A DNA stretch of 64,000 bases from UBA10364 sp049611965 (GCA_049611965.1 JBMZBC010000004.1:39550-103549), one strand, 5' to 3'; positions 17,437-26,056 are shown, counted from the stretch's first letter. Numbers and translations: made by a program. Notes: a model not told the origin generated them from the sequence alone.

Positions 17437-17955
17437 CTAATCTTCCGAATACCAAGAGCTGTATTTGAGATAGTTGTTCGCAATGCGTTCGATCTCCCCG
17501 GTGCGTAATCTTTCCGGTACCGGACCAATTTCTTTCGCAGGCACCCCCGCCCAAAGCGTCCCAGGCGCTAATTTCTTCCCTTGGGTAACCACCGAACCGG
17601 CAGCAACAATACATCCTTCGCCTACCACGCAATCGTCCATCACGATGGCACCCATACCAATAAGGACATTGTTTTTGATCGTACAGCCGTGAACTATAGC
17701 GTTATGCCCAATACTTACATTATCGCCAATGGTCGTCGGAAACTTCTTATAGGTGCAGTGTACAGTTGCATTGTCCTGAACGTTGACCTTGTTTCCCATA
17801 GTTATGGCATTCACATCTGCTCGGATGACACTACCGTACCAAAAGCTACAGCCTTCACCGCAGGAGAAGTTCCCAATTATGGTTGCGTTTTCAGCGATGA
17901 ATGAATCTTTTCCAATCTCAGGATGGTGTCCGAGAACAGGGCGAACAATAGGCAT
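17437..17955 (-). CDS. Gamma carbonic anhydrase family protein
   Basis: 172 residues of left-handed beta-helix hexapeptide repeats. The three zinc-ligand His are in ATVHCTY, SIGHNAIVHGC (two). The C-terminal helix follows from GVPAKEIG. Proteins of this group are carbonic anhydrases or inactive relatives. The 5' end faces nfu 49 bp away. Confidence 0.87.
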   Translation of the reverse strand: MPIVRPVLGHHPEIGKDSFIAENATIIGNFSCGEGCSFWYGSVIRADVNAITMGNKVNVQDNATVHCTYKKFPTTIGDNVSIGHNAIVHGCTIKNNVLIGMGAIVMDDCVVGEGCIVAAGSVVTQGKKLAPGTLWAGVPAKEIGPVPERLRTGEIERIANNYLKYSSWYSED

Positions 17956-17975
17956 ACCGTGTTGTTTTTGTGATG

Positions 17976-17983
17976 TACTTTTG
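17976..17983 (+). promoter_or_regulatory. -7 box TACTTTTG for nfu
   Basis: A perfect TAnnTTTG match 21 bp before the ATG at 18005. It supports that start over an upstream in-frame ATG at 17783 inside the carbonic anhydrase gene. No good -33 was found. Confidence 0.45.
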
Positions 17984-18004
17984 TACCCTGAAAATACCCC
18001 AATT

Positions 18005-18619
18005 ATGGAAATTAAAAGAGTCCCAGTTAGTATTTACGCAGAAATGACCCCAAATCCGAAGGTCATGAAGTTTGTAAGCAATAAACTGCTCCTTCAAACA
18101 GATTCTGCAGAATTCAGAAATATTGAAGAGGCAAAGCCATCGCCACTAGCAACGAAGCTCTTTCATTTTCCATTTGTAAAGGAGGTATTCATCTCAGGAA
18201 ACTACATCGCGATTGCAAAATTTGACGTCGTAGAATGGGACGACGTAGCCCAAGAGGTTCGTGTATTCATTACCGAGTTTTTGACTGAAGGCGGCGTTGC
18301 TGTTCATGAGGACCAACTCAAACCAGCGCAAGAAGAAAAGGCAGAGGAGGGCAAAGGCCCTGTTCTGAACCCGGAAGATTTGGGTGAAGTTGAGGCACGA
18401 ATCGTAGACATTCTTGAAGAATATATCAAGCCTGCAGTAGCGCAAGATGGAGGAAACATTGCTTTTATGGGCTACAAGGATAAGATTGTTGAAGTTCAGC
18501 TACAAGGAGCTTGTTCTGGCTGTCCGTCTTCAACGATGACGCTGAAAAACGGCATCCTCAGTATTTTGCAAAAAATGCTCCCAACGTTGGTTGACGACGT
18601 GGTAGCCGTGAACGGTTAG
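18005..18619 (+). CDS. nfu: Nfu-type Fe-S cluster scaffold/carrier
   Basis: 204 residues. The N-terminal Nfu_N domain (to about 90) shows MTPNPKVMKFV and the GGV-containing end; a charged EEKAEEGK linker leads to the NifU C-terminal domain with QDGGNIAF and the cluster-binding CSGCPSS motif. It transfers [4Fe-4S] clusters to targets such as aconitase. The start is chosen where the conserved N-terminal domain begins. Confidence 0.9.
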   Translation: MEIKRVPVSIYAEMTPNPKVMKFVSNKLLLQTDSAEFRNIEEAKPSPLATKLFHFPFVKEVFISGNYIAIAKFDVVEWDDVAQEVRVFITEFLTEGGVAVHEDQLKPAQEEKAEEGKGPVLNPEDLGEVEARIVDILEEYIKPAVAQDGGNIAFMGYKDKIVEVQLQGACSGCPSSTMTLKNGILSILQKMLPTLVDDVVAVNG

Positions 18620-18624
18620 AGATA

Positions 18625-20178
18625 CTAGTTGAAAATCAAACGGCCCGCGGTAATTCGCTGCACACCACTTACCACTTCATAGAAGTATGCACCGCTTGAA
18701 ACGTAAGAGCGGTGGATATGTATGACTCCATCTTCTATCGAGTACTCCATGTTGACGGCTTGACCTCGCTTATTGTAAACATTCAGTTGATAATCTACAG
18801 ATGCGCTTAGGGGAGGAACAACTTCTATTCTAGCGTGGCTCTTTATAGGATTTGGAACCACTACTGAGCGAGAGGCGACAGGTTTTTCATGTTCACTGAT
18901 ATCCAATAATAGCAACGGATCGTTTTTCAGAATAGAGTCTATATTGATGTATTCATCACCGGCTTGATAAGACAAGTATTGGAATCCATCAAACAACATT
19001 TCATCATCCGTACTGAATCCTACTGTGATTAATTGCGGTGGAGAGTTAGGGTTGTGGTGATTAGTGCTCCTGTTATCAAAACTATGCGTTGAGTGCACCG
19101 TATATCCTGCCGGTACTTTGACTAAGTTCTTATAGTAGTAGTATTCCTGGTGCTCAAAATCCCAACGATCGATTTTCATCAACGGGATGGTATCGTTCGT
19201 TTGTGGCTTGTAGGCGTAGTTCAAAATCTCTGAGCAAATTTGGTGCGAATGAGGAAATGCGGAGAAAATGGATACGTTCTGCGGGGGCCAAACTTCTTCT
19301 ACAGAAAAACTCTTGACTTGCCCTGCCGGTATAAAGAAATCGTTCGCCCAATATTGAAGGGGTACTGTATCGTGAACTTGGCGTACTCCAGATTCATTTA
19401 CAGGATAGAGGTACATTCGAAGCTTAATATCGATTAATTGACCAGCAGTACCCTTAGGGGTATGTATCTGCATGCCAATTTCACCGTTTGCAGGCAGCGC
19501 AATACCCATTTTAATCAATGATGAATTCGGGTAAACAATTGGCATCGAGCCTGGGGCCCAAGTACCAATCGAGATTTCTCCATCAGTAGAAAAAGAACTC
19601 CCTGTCGTATCAACATTGATATCACCAACATCTCCGGCCATTATAAGAGCATGGTGCACTAGTTGGGGATCGTTGGCCACCAGTTCAATAGCTCGAAGAA
19701 ATCTGTTTTGACCAAGATTCAATGGAACGACAAGTGTATTGTATGCATCGGATGTCGTCGCATTACTCTTGAACTTCATCATCTGCAGGACGGTATCAGG
19801 TGCACCTCCTAACTGACGTATTGGGTATGCTGGTGTAGGTGGTTGTAAATTAGGATCGCCCTGTGCGGCACCATCATAAATCCACTTCAACAAAGAGTCC
19901 TTATCTGCTTGTGTAATCTGCCTTTCATTAACGAAATGAATGTAGGAAGTATCGGCTGACCAAGGAGGCATCTCGCTATTCTGTAATACGTGAACTATAC
20001 TGGTCGTCCATGGCGCTGTTGAAGCGTATGAAAGCATAGAGAATGGCGCACCACCTCCAGGTCTATGACAACTGGTGCAATTTTTATACAAAAGAGGAGC
20101 GACATCATTGAAGGTGCTTTGTCCCGCCATCTGAAGCGACAAAATAACAAGACTAAAAACAGTCGCTACCTTTTTCAT
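18625..20178 (-). CDS. T9SS-sorted cytochrome c / copper monooxygenase-like protein
   Basis: 517 residues with a Sec signal (ending MAGQ). Near residue 33 is a c-type haem site CTSCH. The core then resembles copper type II ascorbate-dependent monooxygenases (PHM/DBH fold): LVHHALIM, MQIHTPKG, FPHSHQIC, VHSTHSFDNRS and NHHNPN are His clusters at the places where the two copper sites are expected. The last ~70 residues (VVVPNPIKSHARIEV onward) match a T9SS sorting domain. Substrate unknown; a haem plus two-copper extracellular oxidoreductase is an inference. The promoter is at 20215-20243. Confidence 0.75.
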   Translation of the reverse strand: MKKVATVFSLVILSLQMAGQSTFNDVAPLLYKNCTSCHRPGGGAPFSMLSYASTAPWTTSIVHVLQNSEMPPWSADTSYIHFVNERQITQADKDSLLKWIYDGAAQGDPNLQPPTPAYPIRQLGGAPDTVLQMMKFKSNATTSDAYNTLVVPLNLGQNRFLRAIELVANDPQLVHHALIMAGDVGDINVDTTGSSFSTDGEISIGTWAPGSMPIVYPNSSLIKMGIALPANGEIGMQIHTPKGTAGQLIDIKLRMYLYPVNESGVRQVHDTVPLQYWANDFFIPAGQVKSFSVEEVWPPQNVSIFSAFPHSHQICSEILNYAYKPQTNDTIPLMKIDRWDFEHQEYYYYKNLVKVPAGYTVHSTHSFDNRSTNHHNPNSPPQLITVGFSTDDEMLFDGFQYLSYQAGDEYINIDSILKNDPLLLLDISEHEKPVASRSVVVPNPIKSHARIEVVPPLSASVDYQLNVYNKRGQAVNMEYSIEDGVIHIHRSYVSSGAYFYEVVSGVQRITAGRLIFN

Positions 20179-20214
20179 TACATCCTCTTTTAAAGTGATA
20201 CAAACAAAGCTAAT

Positions 20215-20243
20215 AATTATAAATCAGCTAGTTACAATACAAA
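20215..20243 (-). promoter_or_regulatory. Promoter TTTG-17-TAGCTTTG
   Basis: Minus-strand TAGCTTTG (20215-20222) is a perfect -7 box and TTTG (20240-20243) lies 17 bp upstream. The -33 falls inside the T-run of the preceding desaturase terminator, so the terminator runs directly into the next promoter. Confidence 0.5.
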
Positions 20244-20271
20244 AAGGGCGACCCTGCGGGTCGCCCTTTTT
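20241..20271 (-). terminator. Strong terminator downstream of the desaturase
   Basis: AAAAAGGGCGACCC pairs perfectly with GGGTCGCCCTTTTT around a TGC loop. It has T-runs on both strands and ends transcription of the desaturase gene. Confidence 0.88.
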
Positions 20272-20289
20272 CTTTAATATCATTCTAGA

Positions 20290-21354
20290 TTAAGCCATTG
20301 CTCTACCCATGTGTTTTAAGTGTGCAAAGTGCCCTCTCAATGCTGCAACAGTAGAACGGTACTCGTTGTATGGCAACTTAAATTCTTCTGCAGTTTTACG
20401 CACAATTTCAGCAATCTTTGGATAGTGTACATGGTTGATGGTTGGGAACAGGTGGTGTTCAACCTGGAAATTCAAACCTCCAGTATACCAAGTCACAAAT
20501 TTGCTTTTGGTACTAAAGTTCGCTGTTGTCTTCAACTGGTGCTCAAGTAAGCTGTGGTTCTTCGCCTCTTCTTCGGTTGGGAAGTCGGCTTTGTCTACCA
20601 CGTGAGCCAACTGGAACGTGAACGATAGGATGAGCCCTGCTACCAGATGCATCACCATATTGCCCCATAAAATCATATACCAGGGCAGACCAAGCGCAAG
20701 AGGTAAAGCGTAAAATACACCAAAATGGAACCCTTTGCCTACAATCAGTTTTGTCCATACCATACCAAGACTCTGATTTTTCGCTTTGAATAAATCCGAT
20801 TTGTTGTATTTGACTACTTGAGTGAAATCTTTTTCAATCAACCATTTCCAAGTCATTAAACTATATGCAAGAGGCGCATAGATATGCTGATACTTATGCT
20901 TCGGCTTCAACTCTTGGCTTGGGTGAAAGCGGAACATAGATCCAGTATCAATATCATCGTCGTGACCGTCTAAGTTAGTATGCGTATGGTGCTTGATGTT
21001 GTGCTGTACCTTCCATGTGTAAGAATTACCTGCAAGCATGTAAATCACTGCACCTATTTTACGGTTTACCCATTCACTCTTAGTCACATTGTTGTGAATT
21101 GCATCGTGCATGACATTCATACCAACGCCAGCCATTCCTAAACCAGTAACGGTCCATAGGAGTGTTGTCATTAGAAATGAGGTGTAGCCAGTCAAGAATA
21201 AAATGAAGGGAACGAGGTACATCGCCATGTTCAATATTGCTTTGCTGTAGTAGCGGTAATCCGCCATTCCAGATTTCCCTTCTTCTTTAAGATACGTTCT
21301 TACTCTCTTACGTACTTCCTTTTGGAAATCACTCGTGCTTTTGAATCGCAACAT
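20290..21354 (-). CDS. Fatty acid desaturase, membrane di-iron (acyl-lipid/front-end type)
   Basis: 354 residues with two pairs of membrane helices. The three His boxes are present: HDAIHNN, HNIKHHTHTN and FQVEHHLFP; the Gln in the third box is typical of front-end and linoleoyl-CoA-type desaturases. The enzyme inserts a double bond using O2 and an electron donor, probably for membrane fluidity. No cytochrome b5 domain is fused. Confidence 0.87.
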   Translation of the reverse strand: MLRFKSTSDFQKEVRKRVRTYLKEEGKSGMADYRYYSKAILNMAMYLVPFILFLTGYTSFLMTTLLWTVTGLGMAGVGMNVMHDAIHNNVTKSEWVNRKIGAVIYMLAGNSYTWKVQHNIKHHTHTNLDGHDDDIDTGSMFRFHPSQELKPKHKYQHIYAPLAYSLMTWKWLIEKDFTQVVKYNKSDLFKAKNQSLGMVWTKLIVGKGFHFGVFYALPLALGLPWYMILWGNMVMHLVAGLILSFTFQLAHVVDKADFPTEEEAKNHSLLEHQLKTTANFSTKSKFVTWYTGGLNFQVEHHLFPTINHVHYPKIAEIVRKTAEEFKLPYNEYRSTVAALRGHFAHLKHMGRAMA

Positions 21355-21416
21355 AAAATATTTGTAAATAAAAGGTTGAATTTAGTAATTAGAACAACAA
21401 GTAGACGCACATAGTT

Positions 21417-21424
21417 TAGTTTTG
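21417..21424 (+). promoter_or_regulatory. -7 box TAGTTTTG for pgi
   Basis: A perfect TAnnTTTG box 23 bp before the ATG at 21448. No matching -33. Confidence 0.42.
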
Positions 21425-21447
21425 TAGCGAATTCAAGAATATCTCAG

Positions 21448-23085
21448 ATGCTTAAAAATTTAAAGCCAACAGATTTAAAAGCTTGGCACAAGCTTCAAAA
21501 GAACTCTATCTACGACAAGAGAACGCTAAAAACTCGTTTTTATGAGGACGCAGAGCGTTTTAAGAAATACCACATTAAGTGGGACGGTATACTCTTCGAC
21601 TTCTCTAAGAACCACATGGGGAGCGAAACATTCGCTCTCTTCCAGGAATTACTAGAAGAGGCAGATGTACGCACTGCCATCAAGCAGCAACAGGGCGGTG
21701 AGAAAATCAATGTCACAGAAAACCGCGCAGTACTTCACACGGCGCTTCGCAACATGAGCGAGGATCCTGTTTATGTGGACGGCGAGGATGTGATGCCAGG
21801 GGTGCGCGACTCATGGGCAAAATTGGCCACCTTCTCTAGTGAAGTTCGTTCAGGAAACTGGAAAGGGCACAGCGGTAAACGCATCACTGATGTAGTTAAT
21901 ATTGGTATCGGTGGCTCTGATCTAGGACCTAGAATGGTCATAAATGCATTGAAGCCATTCGTTACAGACGAAATGAATTTCCACTTTGTTGCCAATGTGG
22001 ATGGTGCAGACTTGCACGAGGTACTCAAGAGAGTAGATGCGGAAACCACGCTATTTATCATCGCTTCCAAGACTTTTACCACACAAGAAACCATGCAGAA
22101 CGCCAATAGCGCAAAGAACTGGTTCTTAAACAACGGCGGTAGCCAAGAAGACGTGGCGAAACACTTCGTTGCTGTGAGTACCAACGCAGAGGGCGTTGCA
22201 GGTTTTGGGATAGATACAAAAAACATGTTCGGTTTTTGGGACTGGGTCGGCGGACGCTACAGCGTATGGTCGGCTATTGGTCTTCCAGTGATATTGGCTA
22301 TCGGATTCCAAGGATTCCAAGAATTCTTGAGCGGTGCACATGCTATGGATAAGCATGTAGCCGAGGCAGATTGGAGCGAAAACATTCCAGCCCTTATGGC
22401 AATGCTCGGCATTTGGTACCGCAACTTCCACAACGCACCTTCACAAGCGATTCTTCCTTACGATCAATACTTAGACAGATTTGCAGCCTACTTCCAACAG
22501 GGAGATATGGAGAGCAACGGGAAGTATGTAGACCGTGGTGGTAACCGCGTGAACTACCCAACAGGCCCCATCATTTGGGGCGAGCCTGGAACAAATGGAC
22601 AGCACGCGTTCTACCAGCTCATCCATCAAGGTACAGACCTCATTCCTGCAGACTTTATCGCTGCCAAAAAATGCCAGCACAGTTTGCCTGAACACCACCC
22701 TATTCTTCTTGCCAACTTCATTGCCCAGACTGAGGCCTTGATGACAGGAAAGTCAAGAATGGATGTGGAGATTGAAATGCGTCAAGCTGGATTGAGCAGT
22801 GAGGACATTGATAAGATTGCTCCATATAGAGTTTTCGAAGGCAATAGACCAACCAACAGCATCGTACTCGATGAACTCAACCCGTACCATTTGGGTCAGT
22901 TGATTGCTGCGTACGAGCACAAGATTTTCATCCAAGGATACATCTGGAACATTTACTCTTACGACCAATGGGGTGTGGAACTTGGTAAGGTATTGGCGAA
23001 GGCTGTCCTCAATGAACTGAAAGGCGGTGCGCAGCACGATCACGACAGCTCTACCGCTGCGCTTATCGATTATTTGAAAAGCTAA
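21448..23085 (+). CDS. pgi: Glucose-6-phosphate isomerase
   Basis: 545 residues, the usual long bacterial form. Two SIS domains contain VNIGIGGSDLGP, the SKTFTTQET loop and GGRYSVWSAIGLP; the C-terminal signature is QGYIWNIYSYDQWGVELG. Interconverts glucose 6-phosphate and fructose 6-phosphate in the cytoplasm and so supplies glmS. Its terminator lies inside the converging marR gene, whose stop is one base away. Confidence 0.96.
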   Translation: MLKNLKPTDLKAWHKLQKNSIYDKRTLKTRFYEDAERFKKYHIKWDGILFDFSKNHMGSETFALFQELLEEADVRTAIKQQQGGEKINVTENRAVLHTALRNMSEDPVYVDGEDVMPGVRDSWAKLATFSSEVRSGNWKGHSGKRITDVVNIGIGGSDLGPRMVINALKPFVTDEMNFHFVANVDGADLHEVLKRVDAETTLFIIASKTFTTQETMQNANSAKNWFLNNGGSQEDVAKHFVAVSTNAEGVAGFGIDTKNMFGFWDWVGGRYSVWSAIGLPVILAIGFQGFQEFLSGAHAMDKHVAEADWSENIPALMAMLGIWYRNFHNAPSQAILPYDQYLDRFAAYFQQGDMESNGKYVDRGGNRVNYPTGPIIWGEPGTNGQHAFYQLIHQGTDLIPADFIAAKKCQHSLPEHHPILLANFIAQTEALMTGKSRMDVEIEMRQAGLSSEDIDKIAPYRVFEGNRPTNSIVLDELNPYHLGQLIAAYEHKIFIQGYIWNIYSYDQWGVELGKVLAKAVLNELKGGAQHDHDSSTAALIDYLKS

Positions 23086-23086
23086 T

Positions 23087-23545
23087 TTATTCGGAGAGTT
23101 CCGAACGGAAAACGTCCAACAGCTCATTGAGTTGTTGGGCTTTTTTTTGGTCAATACCTGCAGCAAGAGATTCCACTTCTTCTTTGGCCACCAAATCATT
23201 GACTAGGGTTCGCCCTTTAGGCGTTAAGAAAATAAAGACGATTCTACGGTCCTCCTTGTCTCGTACTTTCTCTAAAAGATCCATGCTCACGAGTCGATCA
23301 ACCATTCGAGAGGCGTCGCTCATTTTATCCAACAAACGCTCGCGTATTTCTGAAGTAGTAGAGCCCGTATCACCAGCGCCACGAACAATACGCAAAACGT
23401 TGTACTGCTGCATTGTTAGGCCATTTGATTTAAGGCGTGCCGTGATTTTCTCTTTCAACCTGTTGGAGGTATATATGAGATTGACAATCAATTTTGATTG
23501 CTCTGTTGTAAAGGTACTTTGTTTGATTTCTTCTTCGAGGCGCAT
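23087..23545 (-). CDS. MarR-family transcriptional regulator
   Basis: 152 residues from ATG 23545 (a longer frame to 23578 would start upstream of the likely promoter). It has the winged-helix core: LTMQQYNVLRI, the recognition helix region KMSDASRMVDRL, and the wing VRDKEDRRIVFIFLT. MarR dimers bind palindromes and respond to small ligands. A 22-base palindrome lies 9 bp before the start, suggesting autoregulation. No obvious target gene is divergent; frr lies upstream on the same strand. Confidence 0.88.
   Translation of the reverse strand: MRLEEEIKQSTFTTEQSKLIVNLIYTSNRLKEKITARLKSNGLTMQQYNVLRIVRGAGDTGSTTSEIRERLLDKMSDASRMVDRLVSMDLLEKVRDKEDRRIVFIFLTPKGRTLVNDLVAKEEVESLAAGIDQKKAQQLNELLDVFRSELSE
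23116..23148 (+). terminator. pgi terminator embedded in the marR coding sequence
   Basis: A 10-pair stem (one G-U) with an ATT loop spans 23116-23138, followed by GC and eight T (23141-23148). It is 31 bp after the pgi stop, entirely inside the 3' end of marR, where the minus strand encodes the KKAQQLNELLDV helix. Confidence 0.78.
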
Positions 23546-23553
23546 AAACACTA

Positions 23554-23575
23554 AACAATTATACAGGTAATTGTT
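23554..23575. promoter_or_regulatory. Palindromic operator and -7 box of marR
   Basis: AACAATTA-TACAGG-TAATTGTT is a perfect 8-base inverted repeat with a 6-base centre, the size of a MarR operator. On the minus strand it overlaps TATAATTG (complement of 23556-23563), one base from TAnnTTTG, so a bound dimer would block transcription. Confidence 0.55.
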
Positions 23576-23599
23576 CAAACAAACAATCAGAAATAAAAA

Positions 23600-23621
23600 A
23601 CCCGCACCAATTGGTGCGGGT
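23600..23621 (-). terminator. Terminator of pyrH-frr
   Basis: ACCCGCACCAATTGGTGCGGGT is a perfect inverted repeat followed on the minus strand by TTTTTATTT. It separates frr from marR. Confidence 0.82.
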
Positions 23622-23644
23622 CATTTGCTATATCTTCTTCAGGA

Positions 23645-24208
23645 TTAAACCGTCATAATGTCGTTTTCCTTCTTGGCAAACATCGCATCACATTTTGCGA
23701 TGTATTCGTCGGTCATTTTCTGGATATCGTTCTCGCTGTCTTTGCGCATATCTTCACTCAATCCATCGTTGCCCATTTTCTTGAGCTCGTCCATGGCACT
23801 CTTTCTTGCCGCACGAACACCCACCTTAGCACTTTCACTTTCTGCCTTGGCCATTTTTGCCAAGTCTCGACGACGCTCTTCCGTCAATGGGGGTACAGAA
23901 ATAATGACGCTTTCCCCGTTGTTCATCGGGTTAAAGCCTAAGCCTGCGTTCATAATGGCTCTTTCGATATCAGGAATAATACTCTTCTCCCAAGGCTGAA
24001 TACTGATGGTGCGAGCATCCGGTGTGTTGACATTACTCACCTGAGCCAGTGGCGTCGGAGCACCATAGTACTCTACCATAACACTGTCTAGCATAGAGGC
24101 GCTTGCACGTCCCGCACGGATTTTAAGCAATGACTTTTCCATGTGCGTAATCGCACGGTCCATATCATCTTTGGTCGATTCAAATACTAATTCTAATTCC
24201 TCTTCCAT
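23645..24208 (-). CDS. frr: Ribosome recycling factor
   Basis: 187 residues, full length for RRF. It has MDRAITHMEKSLLKIRAGRAS near the start and TEERRRDLAKMAK further on, in the two-domain tRNA-like protein that splits post-termination ribosomes with EF-G. It follows pyrH by 13 bp, a near-universal pair, and ends at the 23600-23621 terminator. Confidence 0.96.
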   Translation of the reverse strand: MEEELELVFESTKDDMDRAITHMEKSLLKIRAGRASASMLDSVMVEYYGAPTPLAQVSNVNTPDARTISIQPWEKSIIPDIERAIMNAGLGFNPMNNGESVIISVPPLTEERRRDLAKMAKAESESAKVGVRAARKSAMDELKKMGNDGLSEDMRKDSENDIQKMTDEYIAKCDAMFAKKENDIMTV

Positions 24209-24221
24209 GAGATTTATATTC

Positions 24222-24932
24222 TTAGTTCTTTACTAAAGTTCCTACCCCTTCAACCCCAGAAACCACGTTCATCAAGTTTCCTTTCGTGTTCATATCGAAA
24301 ACAACGATAGGCAGGTTATTTTCTTTACTTAGAGTGAATGCTGTCATGTCCATAACGTTCAATCCACGGTCATACACTTCTTTGAAACTCAACTCAGAAA
24401 ATTTCGTGGCATTCTCGTCTTTTTCTGGATCGGCAGTATAAATTCCATCAACACGCGTACCCTTTAGGATGACATCCGCTTGAATCTCAACAGCGCGCAG
24501 TGTTGCTCCTGTATCTGTCGTAAAGTATGGATTTCCCGTTCCTGCTGAAAAGATGACAACGCGTCCCTTTTCTAGGTGACGGATAGCGCGACGGCGGATA
24601 AAAGGCTCCGCAACTTTGTCCATTTCAATGGCGCTCTGAAGACGTGTTTTTACACCCGCACTTTCAAGAGCTCCTTGCAATGCCAGACCATTAATTACGG
24701 TGGCAAGCATACCCATATGGTCCGCTTGTACGCGGTCCATACCTTGCGAAGCACCACTAATACCTCTAAAGATGTTCCCACCGCCAATAACGATGCCCAC
24801 CTGGACACCCTTTTCGGCTACGGCTTTAATTTCCTCTGCGTATTCCGCGATTCTTTTTGGGTCAATTCCGAAATCATTGTCCCCCATTAATGCCTCGCCG
24901 CTTAATTTTAGCAGCACTCGGTTGTATTTCAT
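24222..24932 (-). CDS. pyrH: UMP kinase
   Basis: 236 residues, amino-acid-kinase fold. KYNRVLLKLSGEALMG, GIVIGGGNIFRG, and GTGNPYFTTDTGA are the phosphate- and nucleotide-binding motifs. It phosphorylates UMP to UDP with ATP. The ATG at 24932 is chosen because the conserved sequence begins there and because a perfect -7 box at 24951-24958 puts the alternative ATG at 24953 upstream of transcription. Confidence 0.95.
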   Translation of the reverse strand: MKYNRVLLKLSGEALMGDNDFGIDPKRIAEYAEEIKAVAEKGVQVGIVIGGGNIFRGISGASQGMDRVQADHMGMLATVINGLALQGALESAGVKTRLQSAIEMDKVAEPFIRRRAIRHLEKGRVVIFSAGTGNPYFTTDTGATLRAVEIQADVILKGTRVDGIYTADPEKDENATKFSELSFKEVYDRGLNVMDMTAFTLSKENNLPIVVFDMNTKGNLMNVVSGVEGVGTLVKN

Positions 24933-24950
24933 CTTACATAGGTTTGAACA

Positions 24951-24958
24951 CAAATATA
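24951..24958 (-). promoter_or_regulatory. -7 box TATATTTG for pyrH-frr
   Basis: Perfect TAnnTTTG on the minus strand, 18 bp before the chosen pyrH ATG. It overlaps the alternative upstream start codon. Confidence 0.48.
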
Positions 24959-25033
24959 AGCCAACTGGGTTCCATTGTCTATCCCGCTGCGGTTACTTTT
25001 ACACCAACTCCTCACAGTTTACAGCATAAAAAA

Positions 25034-25057
25034 AGCCCCCACTTTATCAGTGAGGGC
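25034..25057 (-). terminator. Terminator after tsf
   Basis: GCCCTCACT and AGTGGGGGC (minus strand) form a nine-pair stem with one mismatch, followed by seven T. It ends the rplM-rpsI-rpsB-tsf transcript. Confidence 0.75.
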
Positions 25058-25082
25058 CTTACTATCTTGAGCTTGTTCTCGA

Positions 25083-26056
25083 TTATAGAGAAACGCGCTT
25101 GAAGTCAACTACTTCCAAACCAGCCTGAACGCTAGTTAGGTATTTAGCAACACTCATCTTACCGTCTTTGATGAAAGCTTGGTCAACCAAAGTGTTCTCT
25201 TTGAAGAATTTGTTTAGACGACCAGTAGCGATCTTTTCCAACATTTCTTCTGGCTTGCCTTCTTGACGTGCCAACTCTTTACCAACTTCCAACTCACGAT
25301 CGATAACATCTTGAGATACTGCATCACGGTTCAATGCAACTGGGTTCATTGCAGCCGCTTGCATTGCTACGTCACGGCCAGCTTCAGCAGCCTCAGCAGT
25401 CAAACCTACCAAAGTACCGATCTTGTTACCCATGTGGATGTAAGATGCCACGTAAGCAGCATTTACTGTAGCCAATTCTGCTACTTCGATCTTCTCGCCG
25501 ATAACACCAGTCTGCTCTTGCAATTTATCAGCAACAGTCAAACCACCTTCAAATTCTGTAGCACCTAATTCTTCTGAGGTAGAAGCACCAGAAGCCAAAG
25601 CGATATCCGCNNNNNNNNNNNNNNNNNNNNNNNNNNNNNNNNNNNNNNNNNNNNNNNNNNNNNNNNNNNNNNNNNNNNNNNNNNNNNNNNNNNNNNNNNN
25701 NNNNNNNNNTCTGTAGCACCTAATTCTTCTGAGGTAGAAGCACCAGAAGCCAAAGCGATATCCGCTAATTTGTGCGCTAGAGCGACGAAGTCTTCGTTTT
25801 TCGCTACGAAGTCAGTCTCACAAGACAACTTCACGATAACACCTTTATCAGCACCGTTCGTCTTCGCGATAACAGCACCTTCGGTAGCATCACGGTCAGC
25901 ACGCTTAGCAGCTACTTTCTGACCTTTCTTTCTTAGGATGTCAACTGCAGCTTCGAAATCGCCTTCCGCTTCAACCAAAGCTTTTTTACAGTCCATCATA
26001 CCAGCACCAGTTTGCTTTCTGAGTTTGTTTACTTCAGCAGCAGTAATCTTTGCCAT
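25083..26056 (-). CDS. tsf: Elongation factor Ts, interrupted by a scaffold gap
   Basis: EF-Ts, the nucleotide exchange factor of EF-Tu. The N-terminal part (from 26056) has the UBA-like AAEVNKLRKQTGAGMMDCKKAL and CETDFVAKNEDF; the C-terminal part ends VVDFKRVSL. A run of 99 N (25611-25709) lies between two identical 56-base flanks. As written the gene is frame-shifted (974 bases). If one flank copy and the N run are removed (155 bases) the gene is 819 bases, 272 residues, a normal EF-Ts. So the gene is most likely intact and the gap false. Confidence 0.93.
25555..25765. repeat. 56-base direct repeat flanking a 99-N gap (assembly artefact)
   Basis: Bases 25555-25610 and 25710-25765 are identical. 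They are the two overlapping contig ends that were joined with a fixed N spacer instead of being merged. The repeat lies in tsf. Confidence 0.93.

Noticed and set aside
17783..18004. Longer nfu start inside the carbonic anhydrase gene
   Set aside because: The added N-terminus has no similarity to Nfu, overlaps another gene on the opposite strand and lies upstream of the -7 box at 17976.
18550..18625. CCAACGTTGG hairpin as a terminator for the cytochrome/copper gene inside nfu
   Set aside because: The palindrome has no room for a loop, leaving about four pairs, and the T-run is six bases away; too weak to count as a fourth embedded terminator.
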